Positions 23,696-35,100 of a stretch of DNA of 64,000 nucleotides are shown piece by piece (positions within the stretch are counted from its first letter, which is position 1; each line of letters begins with the position of its first letter). A program made the translations under genes and the position numbers. The DNA is taken from NCBI GenBank assembly GCA_036365455.1, contig JAWQUS010000026.1, forward strand, positions 12,046,001 through 12,110,000, given 5' to 3'. Below the pieces are notes generated by a model that was not told the origin of the DNA, made no database searches, and worked only from the letters and a program-made list of their open reading frames with translations. The stretch is from Macrosoma leucophasiata (Eukaryota > Arthropoda > Insecta > Lepidoptera > Hedylidae).

Positions 23696-23699
23696 CAAC

Positions 23700-23832
23700 A
23701 TCTAAGGTCTCAGGGGTAGCAACGCATCTGCATTTTGACCTCTGGTCATTCTGTGGGTGTCTATAGGCTGCAGTTACCACTTAACATGAATGTGAACTGC
23801 ATAATTATTTCCACCTTTGTAACAAAAAAAAA
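23700..23832 (+). mobile_element. R1 fragment (3' part with A-tail)
   Basis: CAACGCATCTGCATTTTGAC to CCACCTTTGTAACAAAAAAAAA, the R1 3' end. Confidence 0.75.
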
Positions 23833-25020
23833 ATATCTGCATGAATATATTTCGTACTACTTTTACCCCACCTGGAACTCTAGGGCTGAGTACATATGAA
23901 AATTTCATTACCTCTACCCTACCTCTTAGAAAAATTACCACAGTTTTTACTTAACAAAGAAAAAACATTAACCTTTTACAATATTTATACAGCTACCTAC
24001 GGATCTCCGAGGAATGAGAACAGGCAAAATTTGGCGCGTTCCGGGTGACGTTAGAATAACAATGGCGGCCCCCGGTTGGCGGGAAAAATGAAATATGGCT
24101 GCCACGAGAGAGATCGTCCCTCGAGTACCTTGCACGTTCCGTTTCGCGTCCCGTGAACACCGCAGATATAACTTTTGGCCTGTCTAAACATTTACTACAC
24201 TTGAAATCTAAAATAGTATCGTTATATCACATACTTACTGAAATATGAGGAAATAAACGGGGAAATATGTTAAATATTTGATCAGACAAAAAGTGTTTTT
24301 GGGTTTTATTCTTGTGAAAGTTCTCAGTAAAACCCGAAGTTTGGGAATGTATCTACATTTCTAGGTACAATAGAATAGGTTGATATCAACTGGTCGCTTG
24401 ACTCCTCCTCCCTTTTGAATGAATATGTACCTACGTGACGTAGTCATGGAATATGGATGGAGGGGAAAAAAGGGTTTTTAAAACTAAGAAAATAATAGGT
24501 AGTACATAACGTAATACATGTAAAAATCATCGAGATGTGTAGAAAGTTAGAAACATACAACACGCCGTGCTCATGACTTTTCTCATTTCTGAGTAAAATT
24601 AGAATATTGGTAAGTCTTATTTGTACTTAGCCTTATCTCCTGAAACCTGAAATCCTCACCTAAAACTCAACATTATTTAATTAAAATTTAATGAAATATT
24701 TGCAATGTAAAAAGCTGTTGCTGTTTTAAAGGACAGAATTGTAAGTTGGTACAATTTCAACAGGCATTTACTAAAAATGCTCTGATATAAATTTATACAT
24801 TGTGATATAAATTCCCAACTTCATCTACATTCCACTTGAACGTGATTAATTTGGAACAGTCACATTGTAAATTGAATATCATATTCTACGGAGTATCATG
24901 AATATGCTAACTATCCACATAACTGCAGATATCTCGTCTCATTCCTTCTATCACCCGACAATATTCATTTTGTACCGGCGAAGCGAGCTTATGTTCATTT
25001 ATTTCGTCGGTATTTCAACC
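23833..25020. other. Non-coding DNA with a GC-richer island
   Basis: 24035-24170 is GC-richer than its surroundings (TTGGCGCGTTCCGGGTGACG, CAATGGCGGCCCCCGG). It could be part of a promoter or first exon, but the only ATG frame stops after a few codons. Otherwise nothing recognised. Confidence 0.35.
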
Positions 25021-25093
25021 GGCCCTGTGGCGCAACGGATAACGCGTCTGACTACGGATCAGAAGATTCCAGGTTCGAATCCTGGCAGGGTCG
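25021..25093 (+). tRNA. tRNA-Arg (anticodon ACG)
   Basis: A complete 73-nt cloverleaf: acceptor GGCCCTG/CAGGGTC with discriminator G, anticodon stem TCTGA/TCAGA with loop CTACGGA (anticodon ACG), and T arm CCAGG-TTCGAAT-CCTGG. The A and B boxes are intact and a TTTTT terminator lies at 25101-25105. Sequence agrees closely with the insect tRNA-Arg(ACG) pattern, with no broken stem, so it is likely a working gene. Confidence 0.95.
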
Positions 25094-25100
25094 CAGTAGC

Positions 25101-25105
25101 TTTTT
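25101..25105 (+). terminator. Pol III terminator of tRNA-Arg
   Basis: A run of five T residues 8 nt after the tRNA end. Confidence 0.85.
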
Positions 25106-25738
25106 AGTGTTTATTATTTAAATTCATCATTGTTTTATTGTTTATCTAAAAAAAAAATACTCCCGAGGTCACAGCGTGTTGACCGTTGTTAATGAAAATG
25201 ATAAGTTTCTAAATGTGTCCGAGATAAATACACAGTCGCAATGCGGAGAGATAAAAACATATTTTTATTATAATATCACATTTTTTGTACTCATTAAACG
25301 ACTATAAAAAATGTAGGTCAAGATCGAAGCTTTTAGCGCTAACGACCTGAACTAGTTCTGTTAATAAAAAAAACTATTACGGTCCAAATGTTGTGTTTTT
25401 GTTCAAATTTTAGAATTGTTTTAAAATAACGCTTAACTGTGGTATTTTTATTTCATAAGACTGTTTACTGCTGTATGACTTTGACATAATTTAACAGTGA
25501 GGTATTTCGGTTCTATAAAAAATGGTAAAGAAGGGACTTCTTTATATTAACATTTTTTGTAATTATCCTCCACTAGGCAAGTCGCTTAACGACTGGACCG
25601 ATCATGGTGACTTTTTTGTATCCTAGTTCACACCAACTGGATTGCTCGTTCGTGAGTTCGTGGCTCTTACTTTTAGTTGTATTCAGTAGATGGCGCTATA
25701 GCGTGTAGAAAAGTCGTGGGCTAGTTTTTTAATAAAAA

Positions 25739-26012
25739 AACTAGCTTACCCGACAAATTTCGTATTGCCTCAGAATGAAATAATGTGTCAAAGGTTTGAT
25801 AGATACGGACTATTTGTATGGGAAAATAAAATTGTGTTTTTTACTGTTCCTCTTCAATTCATTCATATTTTCTTACCTTTTAAACCTTCCCTAAACTTCC
25901 AGAAATAATTCAAAATAAAATAATTTTACATCCAGTGACGGTGCTGGCGGGTTTACCTACCTAATCTACTTGCCGCAAAATGGTAGTTCCGGTCGGGTGG
26001 TAACTTATTAAG
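25739..26012. repeat. Second CTGACCCGGCAAAC-type repeat joined to an R1 fragment
   Basis: 25739-25925 matches 22273-22480. 25933-26012 is an R1 5' fragment in + orientation (TACCTAATCTACTTGCCGC, GGTCGGGTGGTAA). Confidence 0.65.
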
Positions 26013-26502
26013 CTTTAAAGTAATAATTTTCGTTAGAGTCAAGTGTCCTTCCCCCCCTCTGCCAATTAAACGGTTGTTGTTAGAAATTCAAACGTTGCGA
26101 AAATAGTAGCTACATATAACGAAATTAAAGGCAAAATTAGTCGACCAAATATACCTAATACTCGAAATTTTCGAACAACTCTATAGAAAATATTTATATG
26201 TATATTCTTTCATGACATTATTCAAACCTAAAAATTACGGAACCCTATACTGCGCGTTGCCCATCCCGCACTTGACCGGGTTTTTTTGTCAATATGTTTA
26301 AGTGGTTGATTGTTTTTATAAACAAAATAATACAAATTTAAGAAAAAAATTAAGACTTTTAAATATTTTAATTTATAACTTATGCACTCAAATGTACTCC
26401 AGGTATAAATTTGTTAACAATATTTTATGACCGGTCCGTTCAGACGTAGACGATTTTTGATTACGGCCGAATCGACAACGGTTTTTGGTCCGTTCAGACT
26501 AA

Positions 26503-26625
26503 GTACCCCGGGAGTGACATCGCATCTACATTGAAGTATTTAGATTCATTTAGATGTTTATAATTATGCAACAGTATTACTTACCATCAATGTAAACCGT
26601 AAGCTTGTTTGCCACTTATTAAGTT
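26503..26625 (+). mobile_element. R1 fragment, highly diverged
   Basis: CATCGCATCTACATT and TTACCATCAATGTAAACCGT then CTTGTTTGCCACTTATTA match the R1 3' half. Confidence 0.55.
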
Positions 26626-27039
26626 CAAGTTAATAAGGGGCTATTTAGCGGTATTCCAACTTATAGGGTTCCTGTCTAGTGTAGGGAACCAGGTAACCGC
26701 GTTCATGGCAACGGGACAGTCCCGTTGTGAACGGCTCGAAGATGTCACTCCGCAACTCACGAAATAGCCGATCGATATTTACGAGTAAGTTGTCCAGGCG
26801 CGCGTGTCTTTGTCAACGTTCATTTGTTTTTCTTACGTAACTTCGTCTGTATTCCTCGAAGGGGTGGATAGGCAGAGGTAAATGCATGCATTAAAGCGTA
26901 CATGTTACGTTTTGTACTACTGGAGAGCCAGTTGATAGTTGGAGAGCCTCGGCACACCGCGGACACTCCGCCAAAATTCCATACAAACGCTTAATTTGGT
27001 CTCTATTACACACTGTATTACAACATCAATTAGTGACGT

Positions 27040-27385
27040 ATTTACACTTGCACCTGTGTGCGTAGCACGTAAAGAATACCAAACGTCGCCCATAAAAGGG
27101 GAGGAGGTTGTGTGAGGCGGGGAAATCGAGCGGGACGTCGAAGTGTCCGTTGTATATGTAGTATTATTACATATTCTCTGGCCTCGGTGTTTGGTAGGTA
27201 ATGTGCCCGGGGAAGTTTTGTCACTCTCGTTACATAAAAATGTGGCATAATTGGCTATCCTTGGCATGCGGTGGCAGTTATATCGCAGGATGCTGCTGCC
27301 CATCACGCGTTTTTGTATTTACTACCGCCTTAAGGAATGGTTTAACCGCCGCTATTGTCCGGTTGAGTAACTGATAAGCGGAAAC
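27040..27385. mobile_element. R3-type LINE end fragments
   Basis: CCTTGGCATGCGGTGGCAGT, GGATGCTGCTGCCCATC and GGTTTAACCGCCGCTATTG match the R3 copies at 20219 and 29270. Confidence 0.55.
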
Positions 27386-27462
27386 ATTCTCTTCCACTTG
27401 GGCGCTGGGTCCGTTGCATTTCGATCCCTGTGTTTAACATTACTGAGTAATATTCCTTTTTT

Positions 27463-28398
27463 TTATGTACCTCATGTAAGTGGCAAACAACCATGCAGTT
27501 ATTGAAATAAAACTATTTTTACGGATTTATCTCGCGTATATTAAACTAAAATGATTTTTAAAATCAACCCGACGTTTCGGTCGCTTTTCAGCTTCCGTGG
27601 TCCCGGGCAGACTGAGGTGACATTTGTCTGACAGAAGTTGAAAAAATTATATGTAGCTACCTCCATCGATTTCGTAAACGCCTTGCGTAGCGTTCAGGAT
27701 TAACACAATAATTACTTATGGTATCTTGAGGTCTTGCAGACTGCTGCGGCTGGGATTTAATCTTGCTAAGTATGGGATCCCATGATGTTGATAATCGGCA
27801 TCCATCTTCTCTATTGAAATTTGGGTGTTTTTTAATTTCAATAGCCTCGCGTACCATTTGTGGAATGGGTTTGTGTTCTCTAGCGAGTATTTGAATTTTA
27901 TCAAACCGGATGTAATGGTTCGGCTTATCCGCTATGTGTTCACAGACTGCAGACCTCCCTGTTCTTCGGTTTCTGACATCAGCAATGTGCTCTTTAACGC
28001 GGGTGGATACAGCTCTCTTCGTTTGACCAATCTATGAGAGTTGTTGATTTTAAAAATCATTTTAGTTTAATATACGCGAGATAAATCCGTAAAAATAGTT
28101 TTATTTCAATGAGTGTAGCTCGCGAAAACCTAAGAACATATCAACCATGCAGTTCACATGTCAAGTGATGACTGCAGCCTATAGACAACCACACGATGAT
28201 CAGAGTTCAAAATGCTGATGCGCTGCCACTCCTGAGGCATTAGGTGTTATGCCTCTGTGCCGGAAATTACAGAGCCGTACATTACCACCTGACCGGAACA
28301 CGATAATGCTGAACACTACCATTTAGCGGCAAGTATATTAGGTAATGCTGTGGTGCCTACGCCCGCGAGCTCCTTCACTGCAGTCTACCACCTGTAAA
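27463..28398 (-). mobile_element. R1 copy split by the Penelope insertion
   Basis: 27463-27500 (TATGTACCTCATGTAAGTGG) and 28142-28398 (GCAGTTCACATGTCAAGTGA to AGTCTACCACC) join to make a nearly full R1 element once the Penelope insertion is removed. Confidence 0.85.
27501..28141 (-). mobile_element. Penelope-like element inserted in an R1 copy
   Basis: Flanked by an exact 13-bp duplication CAACCATGCAGTT (27488-27500 and 28142-28154) inside an R1 element. The - strand encodes TKRAVSTRVKEHIADVRNRR, AVCEHIADKPNHYIRF and MVREAIEIKKHPNFNREDGC, then LSTSWDPIL. This is the GIY-YIG-type C-terminal endonuclease region of Penelope-like elements. No reverse transcriptase is present. A 68-bp exact inverted repeat (27501-27568 and 28043-28110) brackets the coding part. 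A CCGAAACGTCGGG motif sits just inside the 3' repeat. Confidence 0.9.
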
Positions 28399-28599
28399 AG
28401 TCCTATTCTTAGAAAATAATCCCGGAGATCCCTGTGATTATTGATGTTAGTGAAATATCTCGGGAGGCAACATAATTTGTAGGCTCTTGCAGGATTTTCA
28501 CGTCAAAAGAAAGGGGTTTCGGTTTGTTGAACAATGTACTCTTGTTTTATGAAAATGTAATTAATTTTGAATAAGGAAATATGAATATAATAATATAAT

Positions 28600-28935
28600 A
28601 ATGGCAATCCATTATACGTCCCACTGCTGGGCACGAGTCTCTCCCCTTTTTTTGGGGGGAGGCCTGGAGCTTACTCCACCACGCTGCTCCAATGCGGATT
28701 GGTGGAGGTGGGTGGGTTAGTGGCCAACCCTCTGTCAGATGTTTTCAAACCGCCCATAAGGCATCCGACAAGGTTTGACGACTGCTTTCTATCGATAGCA
28801 ACCGGGACCGACGGCTTAACGTGCCCTCCGCAGCACGGAAACGCGCATTTAATTTGCCACTAGCGGTCACCCATAACGCTACCCGACCGCGCCCGTAGTG
28901 CTTAACCGAGCAGTGCGGCGTTGTCGTGGCATCTG
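28600..28935 (-). mobile_element. RTE-type LINE 3' end (R2), reverse
   Basis: Starts CCATTATACGTCCCACTGCT and carries CAATGCGGATTGGTGGAGGT; the reverse of 6398-6672 but extends further, to the GACCGCGCCCGTA region. Confidence 0.75.
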
Positions 28936-29079
28936 CGCTGCACTAGTGTGGAAGGGCTGTTAGTATAAGTATATTCTCAAAATGCATCATCAAACGTGCC
29001 ACGAATATGTTCATTGGCGACCGGTCCTCTAAACTCAGAATCAGAACAGACTAATCTCATGTATAATGTATTGTTCCAG

Positions 29080-29188
29080 ATAAACCTCCGACTGATCCTG
29101 GTGTCCGGCAAGACGAAGGAGTTCGTGTTTAGCCCGGTGGACTCGGCAGGCGACATTGCAGTTCATGTTTACGACAATTGGCCGGAAG
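29080..29188 (+). CDS. ubl3: ubl3 exon 2 (first visible exon)
   Basis: Acceptor TTGTTCCAG at 29071-29079 and donor GGAAG|GTAAAT. Encodes beta strands 1-2 and helix 1 of the ubiquitin fold (SGKTKEFVFSPVDSAGDIAV). Enters in phase 0, so the missing first exon ends on a complete codon. Confidence 0.92.
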
Positions 29189-32100
29189 GTAAATTCTACT
29201 TAACCTACTCACTTTACTCAAAAGGGCAAATATCAATGTGACTTATACCGGTCACATTGATCGTCAGTGAATACTATCATCATCATCATATCAGCCGAAA
29301 AATATCCACTGATGAACCAAAGCCTCCCCATAAGGTTGGCCATAATCGCCACGCTTGCCATGCGGATTGGTGATCGCAGTGGCGGTAGTTTTATCGCAGA
29401 GGACGCTGCTGGCCATCTTGCGTTATCGCACTTACTACCGCTCCAGTGGAATGGTTTGACCGCCATTGTTTGGTTGACTGACTGCACTGCACTGCACCAG
29501 TGGGCGGTGGAGTCGTTACATCCCAACGCCTACGATACTGCGTACTACGCCTTAGTTGCGTTAAGTCCGCTTTATGTACAGTTCCTTCTTTTGTGTATTA
29601 AAGTTACATAAATTAATAAATACTGTAAATAGTTGCGTATAATACAAATAAATGATTTTAATGTCCAGGCGTGCCACTAAAACTTATAGGTGCTTTTGCA
29701 CTTGTGATATTACACATTCACTCATTTATCAAACTTAAATTTGGAAACAAATAGAAACGAGTGCTTATAATAACAATATAAAAATGGCAACCCCTGATAC
29801 GTCCCACTGCTGGGCACGAGTCTCTCCCCTTCTTGGGAGGAGGTGTGGAGTTTACTGCACCACGCTGCTCCAATGCGGGTTGGTGGAGATAGAGGTTAGT
29901 GGCCACCCGCAGTCGGATGTTTTCAAACCGCCCATAAGGCCTCCGACAAGGCTTAACGACTGCTATCTATCGATAGCAACCGGAACCGACGGCTTAATGT
30001 GCCTTCCGAAGCACGGAAACGCGCATTTTAGTTTGCCACTAGCGGTCACCCATCACACACCCGACCGCGCCCGTATCGCTTAACCAACTAGATCGGGTAA
30101 CGTATCAGGGCCATGCGAGTGAACAAGTACTTAAGTTAGTATTATCTTTGGAGTGAAAATCGGGAACTAAATACTCGTACGATGTGACTGAATACGAAAA
30201 AACTCACGTCCCAAAAACTCCGAATATATCTTCGACATTTTTGTTCAAGAGTAATGGCAGTAAAACTAGAAGCCTATAAATATGATGTACGAGTCTGATA
30301 AGGCGCAGGGGACAGGGTGCTCAATGAACCGTTATCGTGTAACTGGCATTGAGAAAAAAAAACAGCCCATTGTCACGTAATACCGTTGAAAAACTGTAAT
30401 GGGGTGTCCAATGGTGCGAAAGCCGGTTAAGCGAAGTACACGGACGGTTTTACGTAACTAGCATCTATTAAGCATGACGAACGGTTAAAATTAAATAATA
30501 GGTAAGTAATAATAATGTGCACTATGAAAAGGCCTGTTTTTAATTTGGGCCTCGTGGTGTAACAGAAATATTCTTAAATGCAAGGCAAGGTTCTACTGGT
30601 GGTAGATTTCCAATGTAGGAGCTGGAAGGCGTAGGCACCACCGTTATGCCTAATCTATCTACAACCAAATGGTAGTGCTCAGCACTATCGTGTCCCGGTT
30701 AGATGGTAATGTATGGCCCCGTAAAAACTATCACAGAGACATAACGGTAGGGTGACAACGCATCTGCATTTTGACCTCTGGTCTTTGTGTGGATGTCTAT
30801 AGGCTGCAGTCATCACTTAACATCAATGTGAACTGCATGCTTGTAAACCACCTACAAAACATGAAAAATAAAAAAATGACAAACATGAGAAATTAAGGTT
30901 AAAATACGCCTATTTAATCTATGCGATTTGAAACAGAACTGCATTTGTTACCAGTACCTACTTACTAAAAAATAAAATAATATAATAAGAAACTTCTAAC
31001 TTCTAAAACCTACGGAATCATTGCGATTTGAGCGTTGTAATCTCTTTAATGGAACCTGCATCCATTGGAATATTCATACTTTAGCTGGCCTCGTCTTTCG
31101 GCGCACAACCTCAATATTTACATTGACCATTAAGACTGGAATAATAAATATCCTTAAAAGATTCAGATTATTCCAGAAGCTAGATTTACTTAATGAAGGC
31201 AGTCGTTTCGAGATTGACTCACTATTTGTCATGAACTAGCACATCTAGTGGGCTTCATTCACCCCGAATTCACTGCAGAGGTTGCCCCTCATCGGAGATT
31301 CTCAATTAAGAACTGACACACACGAAGCAGTCTTCATTCTACGAATGCTGCAACTAATGCATCAAAGGGTAACATAATTTGTGAACGGGGAATTCCCGGC
31401 TGCTGTGAAGCTCGTCTGAATAAAGTTCTTTTCAGTAGGTACGCTTTCAGCTGAATTAACTTTTTGTGAAAGAAACGAGGAATTTAATTAAAATTAAACG
31501 CAAAATGCTTGGACGGGGCGGAAGATAACCGGGCATAATAAATATTTCTACTCAAAGCAATCACTACTGCACAACATTTCACATCAAAACTTTTGAGGTG
31601 TTTCAATAATGGTGAAATCTATCGTAGTGGCATAAATAAAGAAAATGCTGTAGAAAAATATCAACATAGGTGTTTTACTCACTTCACTTCGGCTCTGCTT
31701 TCTAGTGGCACATATTATTGTAAACCTAAGCGCTGCAAACATTGAGATGCAGTAACACTACCTTTCTTATTTCAGTTTTAGGGCTCGTGTGTTAGGCCAC
31801 TACAGCGGATGATATTTCTTGGAATATCCTCAGTTAGCTAATATGTTGAAAGCTTCGTAGTATCTTTAGGTGAACCGCATCTTTCTCTCTAAATGGGAAT
31901 GTGAAAGCATTTTCAATGGTCCAAGAGCTAGTGAACCACCCGAGTAACGGAACGCCTGTAAGTCTAGAAATTTAAGGATCACGCCGAATTGATTCAAATT
32001 ATCTGTCAATGTGAAGCCCATAGCAACGAGCCGTGGTGCCACTTTTTTATCGTGCTTTGTATGATGACATGCAGGGCTGATCCTTTCCAGGCGATGGTTA

Positions 32101-35100
32101 TCGTACTTAGCATGCTATGACTTATCACCACAAACATTTCTAGCCTTACAGGCGTTCCGTTACTCGAAAGGTTCACTAGCTCTGCTACTATAAGCTTCGT
32201 TAAAAAATAGGACTTTGTGTAGGACCTCGTCTACGTCGCGTTGTTCTTGTCTTATTTTTCAACTTGGTTCGCTCACTGATCTCACAAACATTTGTAATTG
32301 CACTCGAGAAAAGTTGCCTCTGGCAATTAAAATAGGGCATCTTACTGCTTGCTGCGCCGAACGTAGCTTCTCCACGGATGCGCGGAACTAGGGGGTGAGC
32401 TATGAGTGCATTTGTGCACAGCGTTTGGTTCGAATCCGGCGAATGACGGAACGAGAAAAGTATGATGCCAATGAAAATGTTTAGACTCTTCAAAACGTTA
32501 TCCGGTTTGAAACATATATCAGAAGCTATTAATGAATTTTTTACGCTTTTCAGGAGGTGAAGGTGGGTTTTTATGCGTTCTGCGTACTACTCGAAGGTTG
32601 GACATGTAAACGATTTATTGTCACGTTATAAAAAGAGGAGTACGGTTGCGATGATTTGTGAGAGTAGATACCTGTGCACGGCATCTGATTCGAATTATAT
32701 AAAGGACAGACCGCGAAAAGTCGCAACTTGGGGCAATTGTAGGCTTAGAGCGCAATACCAATTCTATTTCTGTGACACTGTGCCCATAATTTTGAAGCGT
32801 TTGCATCAAACCCGAAACGATACAGTGTACAACTACACTTGGTAGATACTCATACATCCTGCCCTTTTATAGTAACTACCCTCGGCCTTTACTACGTACG
32901 TTTTTAGAAAAATATCGCCCGCATCCTTTTTAAGCTTTCAGGTGAGTAACTGAATGGAATCCTTGGTGCCTATTCCGTTTGTTGCTCCTTTTCCTCGATA
33001 CGGTATAGGGGTTTTGGAGGGCCGGGCTTTTTGAAATACGCTCGACAAATGTTCTTTGTTTTCGAATAATTTCTGACGGCTGGAGTTCTTTGTTTTTCGT
33101 TTCTGCGCGAGAGAGATTAGGCTTATAAACTTCTCTGGTGACAAGTTTTGAATTACACAACACTTAATACATAATAATAAAGCATAAATTATGCAATAGT
33201 TTTTCCTAGACATAAAATAACTTTCTTTTTTTTGGGTTTACTTCCGGATACGAATTAGAATAAAAGCCGCTATAAAATTAATAAGTTTGTCCACTAGAAT
33301 ATTAATTTCACATTTTAAAATGTTTTGATGTCCCAAATTTTTTTGCCAACTAAGTTTAAGTTTCTAAACTAAGATGTTTAGTTTCTGAACTAAGATGTTT
33401 AGAAGTAGTTTAGTTGACCAGTTGTAGAGACCATATAACACAGTCTCAGATTGGACTTTAACCATTGATGAACCTGAACAAAAGATTATTAATTTCCAAT
33501 TACACTAACTAATCATTAATGTCAGGTCAAAAATAGTTTGTATACATGAACTAGTGCTAATAAAAGTTATGTATTTTAATTGATTTTGTATACCTAAGCA
33601 AGGAGTTTCTGTCTGACTGCATTACTGTAACAACGGGGTACGGATAAAGATGTTGACTCGAAAGGATTTGCAGCAGAGGCTAGGACAGTTCCAAGTGATT
33701 GTCGCGGAATGCTTATAATGGGTACACGCGGCCAATCAGGGATGTCCAGTTTTTTTTTAATATTTTTTTGTTATGACAGTAACAAACAAGCGCGCAGTTC
33801 ATATTGATGGTAGGTAATTGAATACTGCAACTTACATATCTATTTTAATTCTAGCCACCCGCTAGTATGTACACCTACTACCAAGACCAAATCTTCAAAT
33901 CTTATACTACTGCTTTTTCACAGTGTAGGTATCTATATAAATATATAAAATTGGAGTGTCTGTTTATAATATAAAAATAACCGCTTTTTACTAAATGCAT
34001 ATCTACACTTAATATTATAAAGCTGAAGAGTTTGTTTGTTTGTTTGAACGCGCTAATCTCAGGAACTACTGGTCCGATTTGAAACGATTTTTCAGCGTTA
34101 GATAGCCCATTTATCGAGGACGGCTATAGGCTATAGTATATCTTCACACTATGACTAATAGGAATACTAGCTGCGCCCACGACTTCGTCCGCGTGAGATG
34201 TGGTTACATACTGAACAATCATAAATTCTCACGCGGATGAAGTCGCGGGCACAGCTAGTATTTTATAAAGTTTTATCAATTTAGCATAATGTCAAGACAC
34301 CTATTGTAATATTTTTTTTCCGCTATCATTCCGAAAACGCGGCAACCCTGCCAACCTCTTAATTCAGCGCCGGGTGGGTGCGTGATGTTTGCACTCCGTC
34401 GATCTCTTTGATTTCTTATTACGCGCAATCTTCATCCTCATTGTCACTCGTTATGGTAATATCTCCCCCTTTGTCCCCCGGCCTTCCTTGGCGTCCTTTT
34501 TATCTTCTAATCAAAGTTTTTTTCTTTTATTTCGTACCAGTAGGTATGTATGTTTTCGTAATTTACGACTTTTGGCGAATTTTTTTTTGTTGACATACAG
34601 ACGTGACTTGTAGAACGCCTTAAATAAAAATATCGGCCAAGTGGGAGTCGGACTGGCGCACGAAAGTTTCCGTAACATAGTCATTGATATACAAAAAACC
34701 TTGTATATCAATGAACATAGGTAATCTTTAAAAAACTATATTTAAAAAAAAAGTGAAAATTTTATTTAACTTTTTTATTTTTAAAGTGAACGTGTAACAA
34801 AATAATATTTAATATTCTGTGCATAATCCAAATGCCTACCTGTGACCGTTTTTAATATTGAGCAAAATAATCAGGTTTGTTGTATGGGAGCCCCTTTTAA
34901 ATATTTATTTACTTCGGTTTTTACTATTACTGATACTGTATTATTTATTAATCGTCGTTTACCCCTGCCAACCCCTTCGGGAATACAGGCGTCAGGACAC
35001 AGTCAGGACACAGTCGTGTATAATATTGAAATGTATATCTACATAAAAAAGAATACGTATGTTCACACCTACATACCGCCATTACCATCGTTAACGCGCT

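Noticed and set aside
24035..24170. GC-rich stretch considered as the missing ubl3 first exon
   Set aside because: The only ATG frame stops within about nine codons and no donor gives the expected phase-0 junction.
29718..30083. Frames of about 100 codons starting MATPDTSHCW
   Set aside because: They are the reverse of an RTE LINE 3' end seen at other sites in the window, so a repeat artefact.
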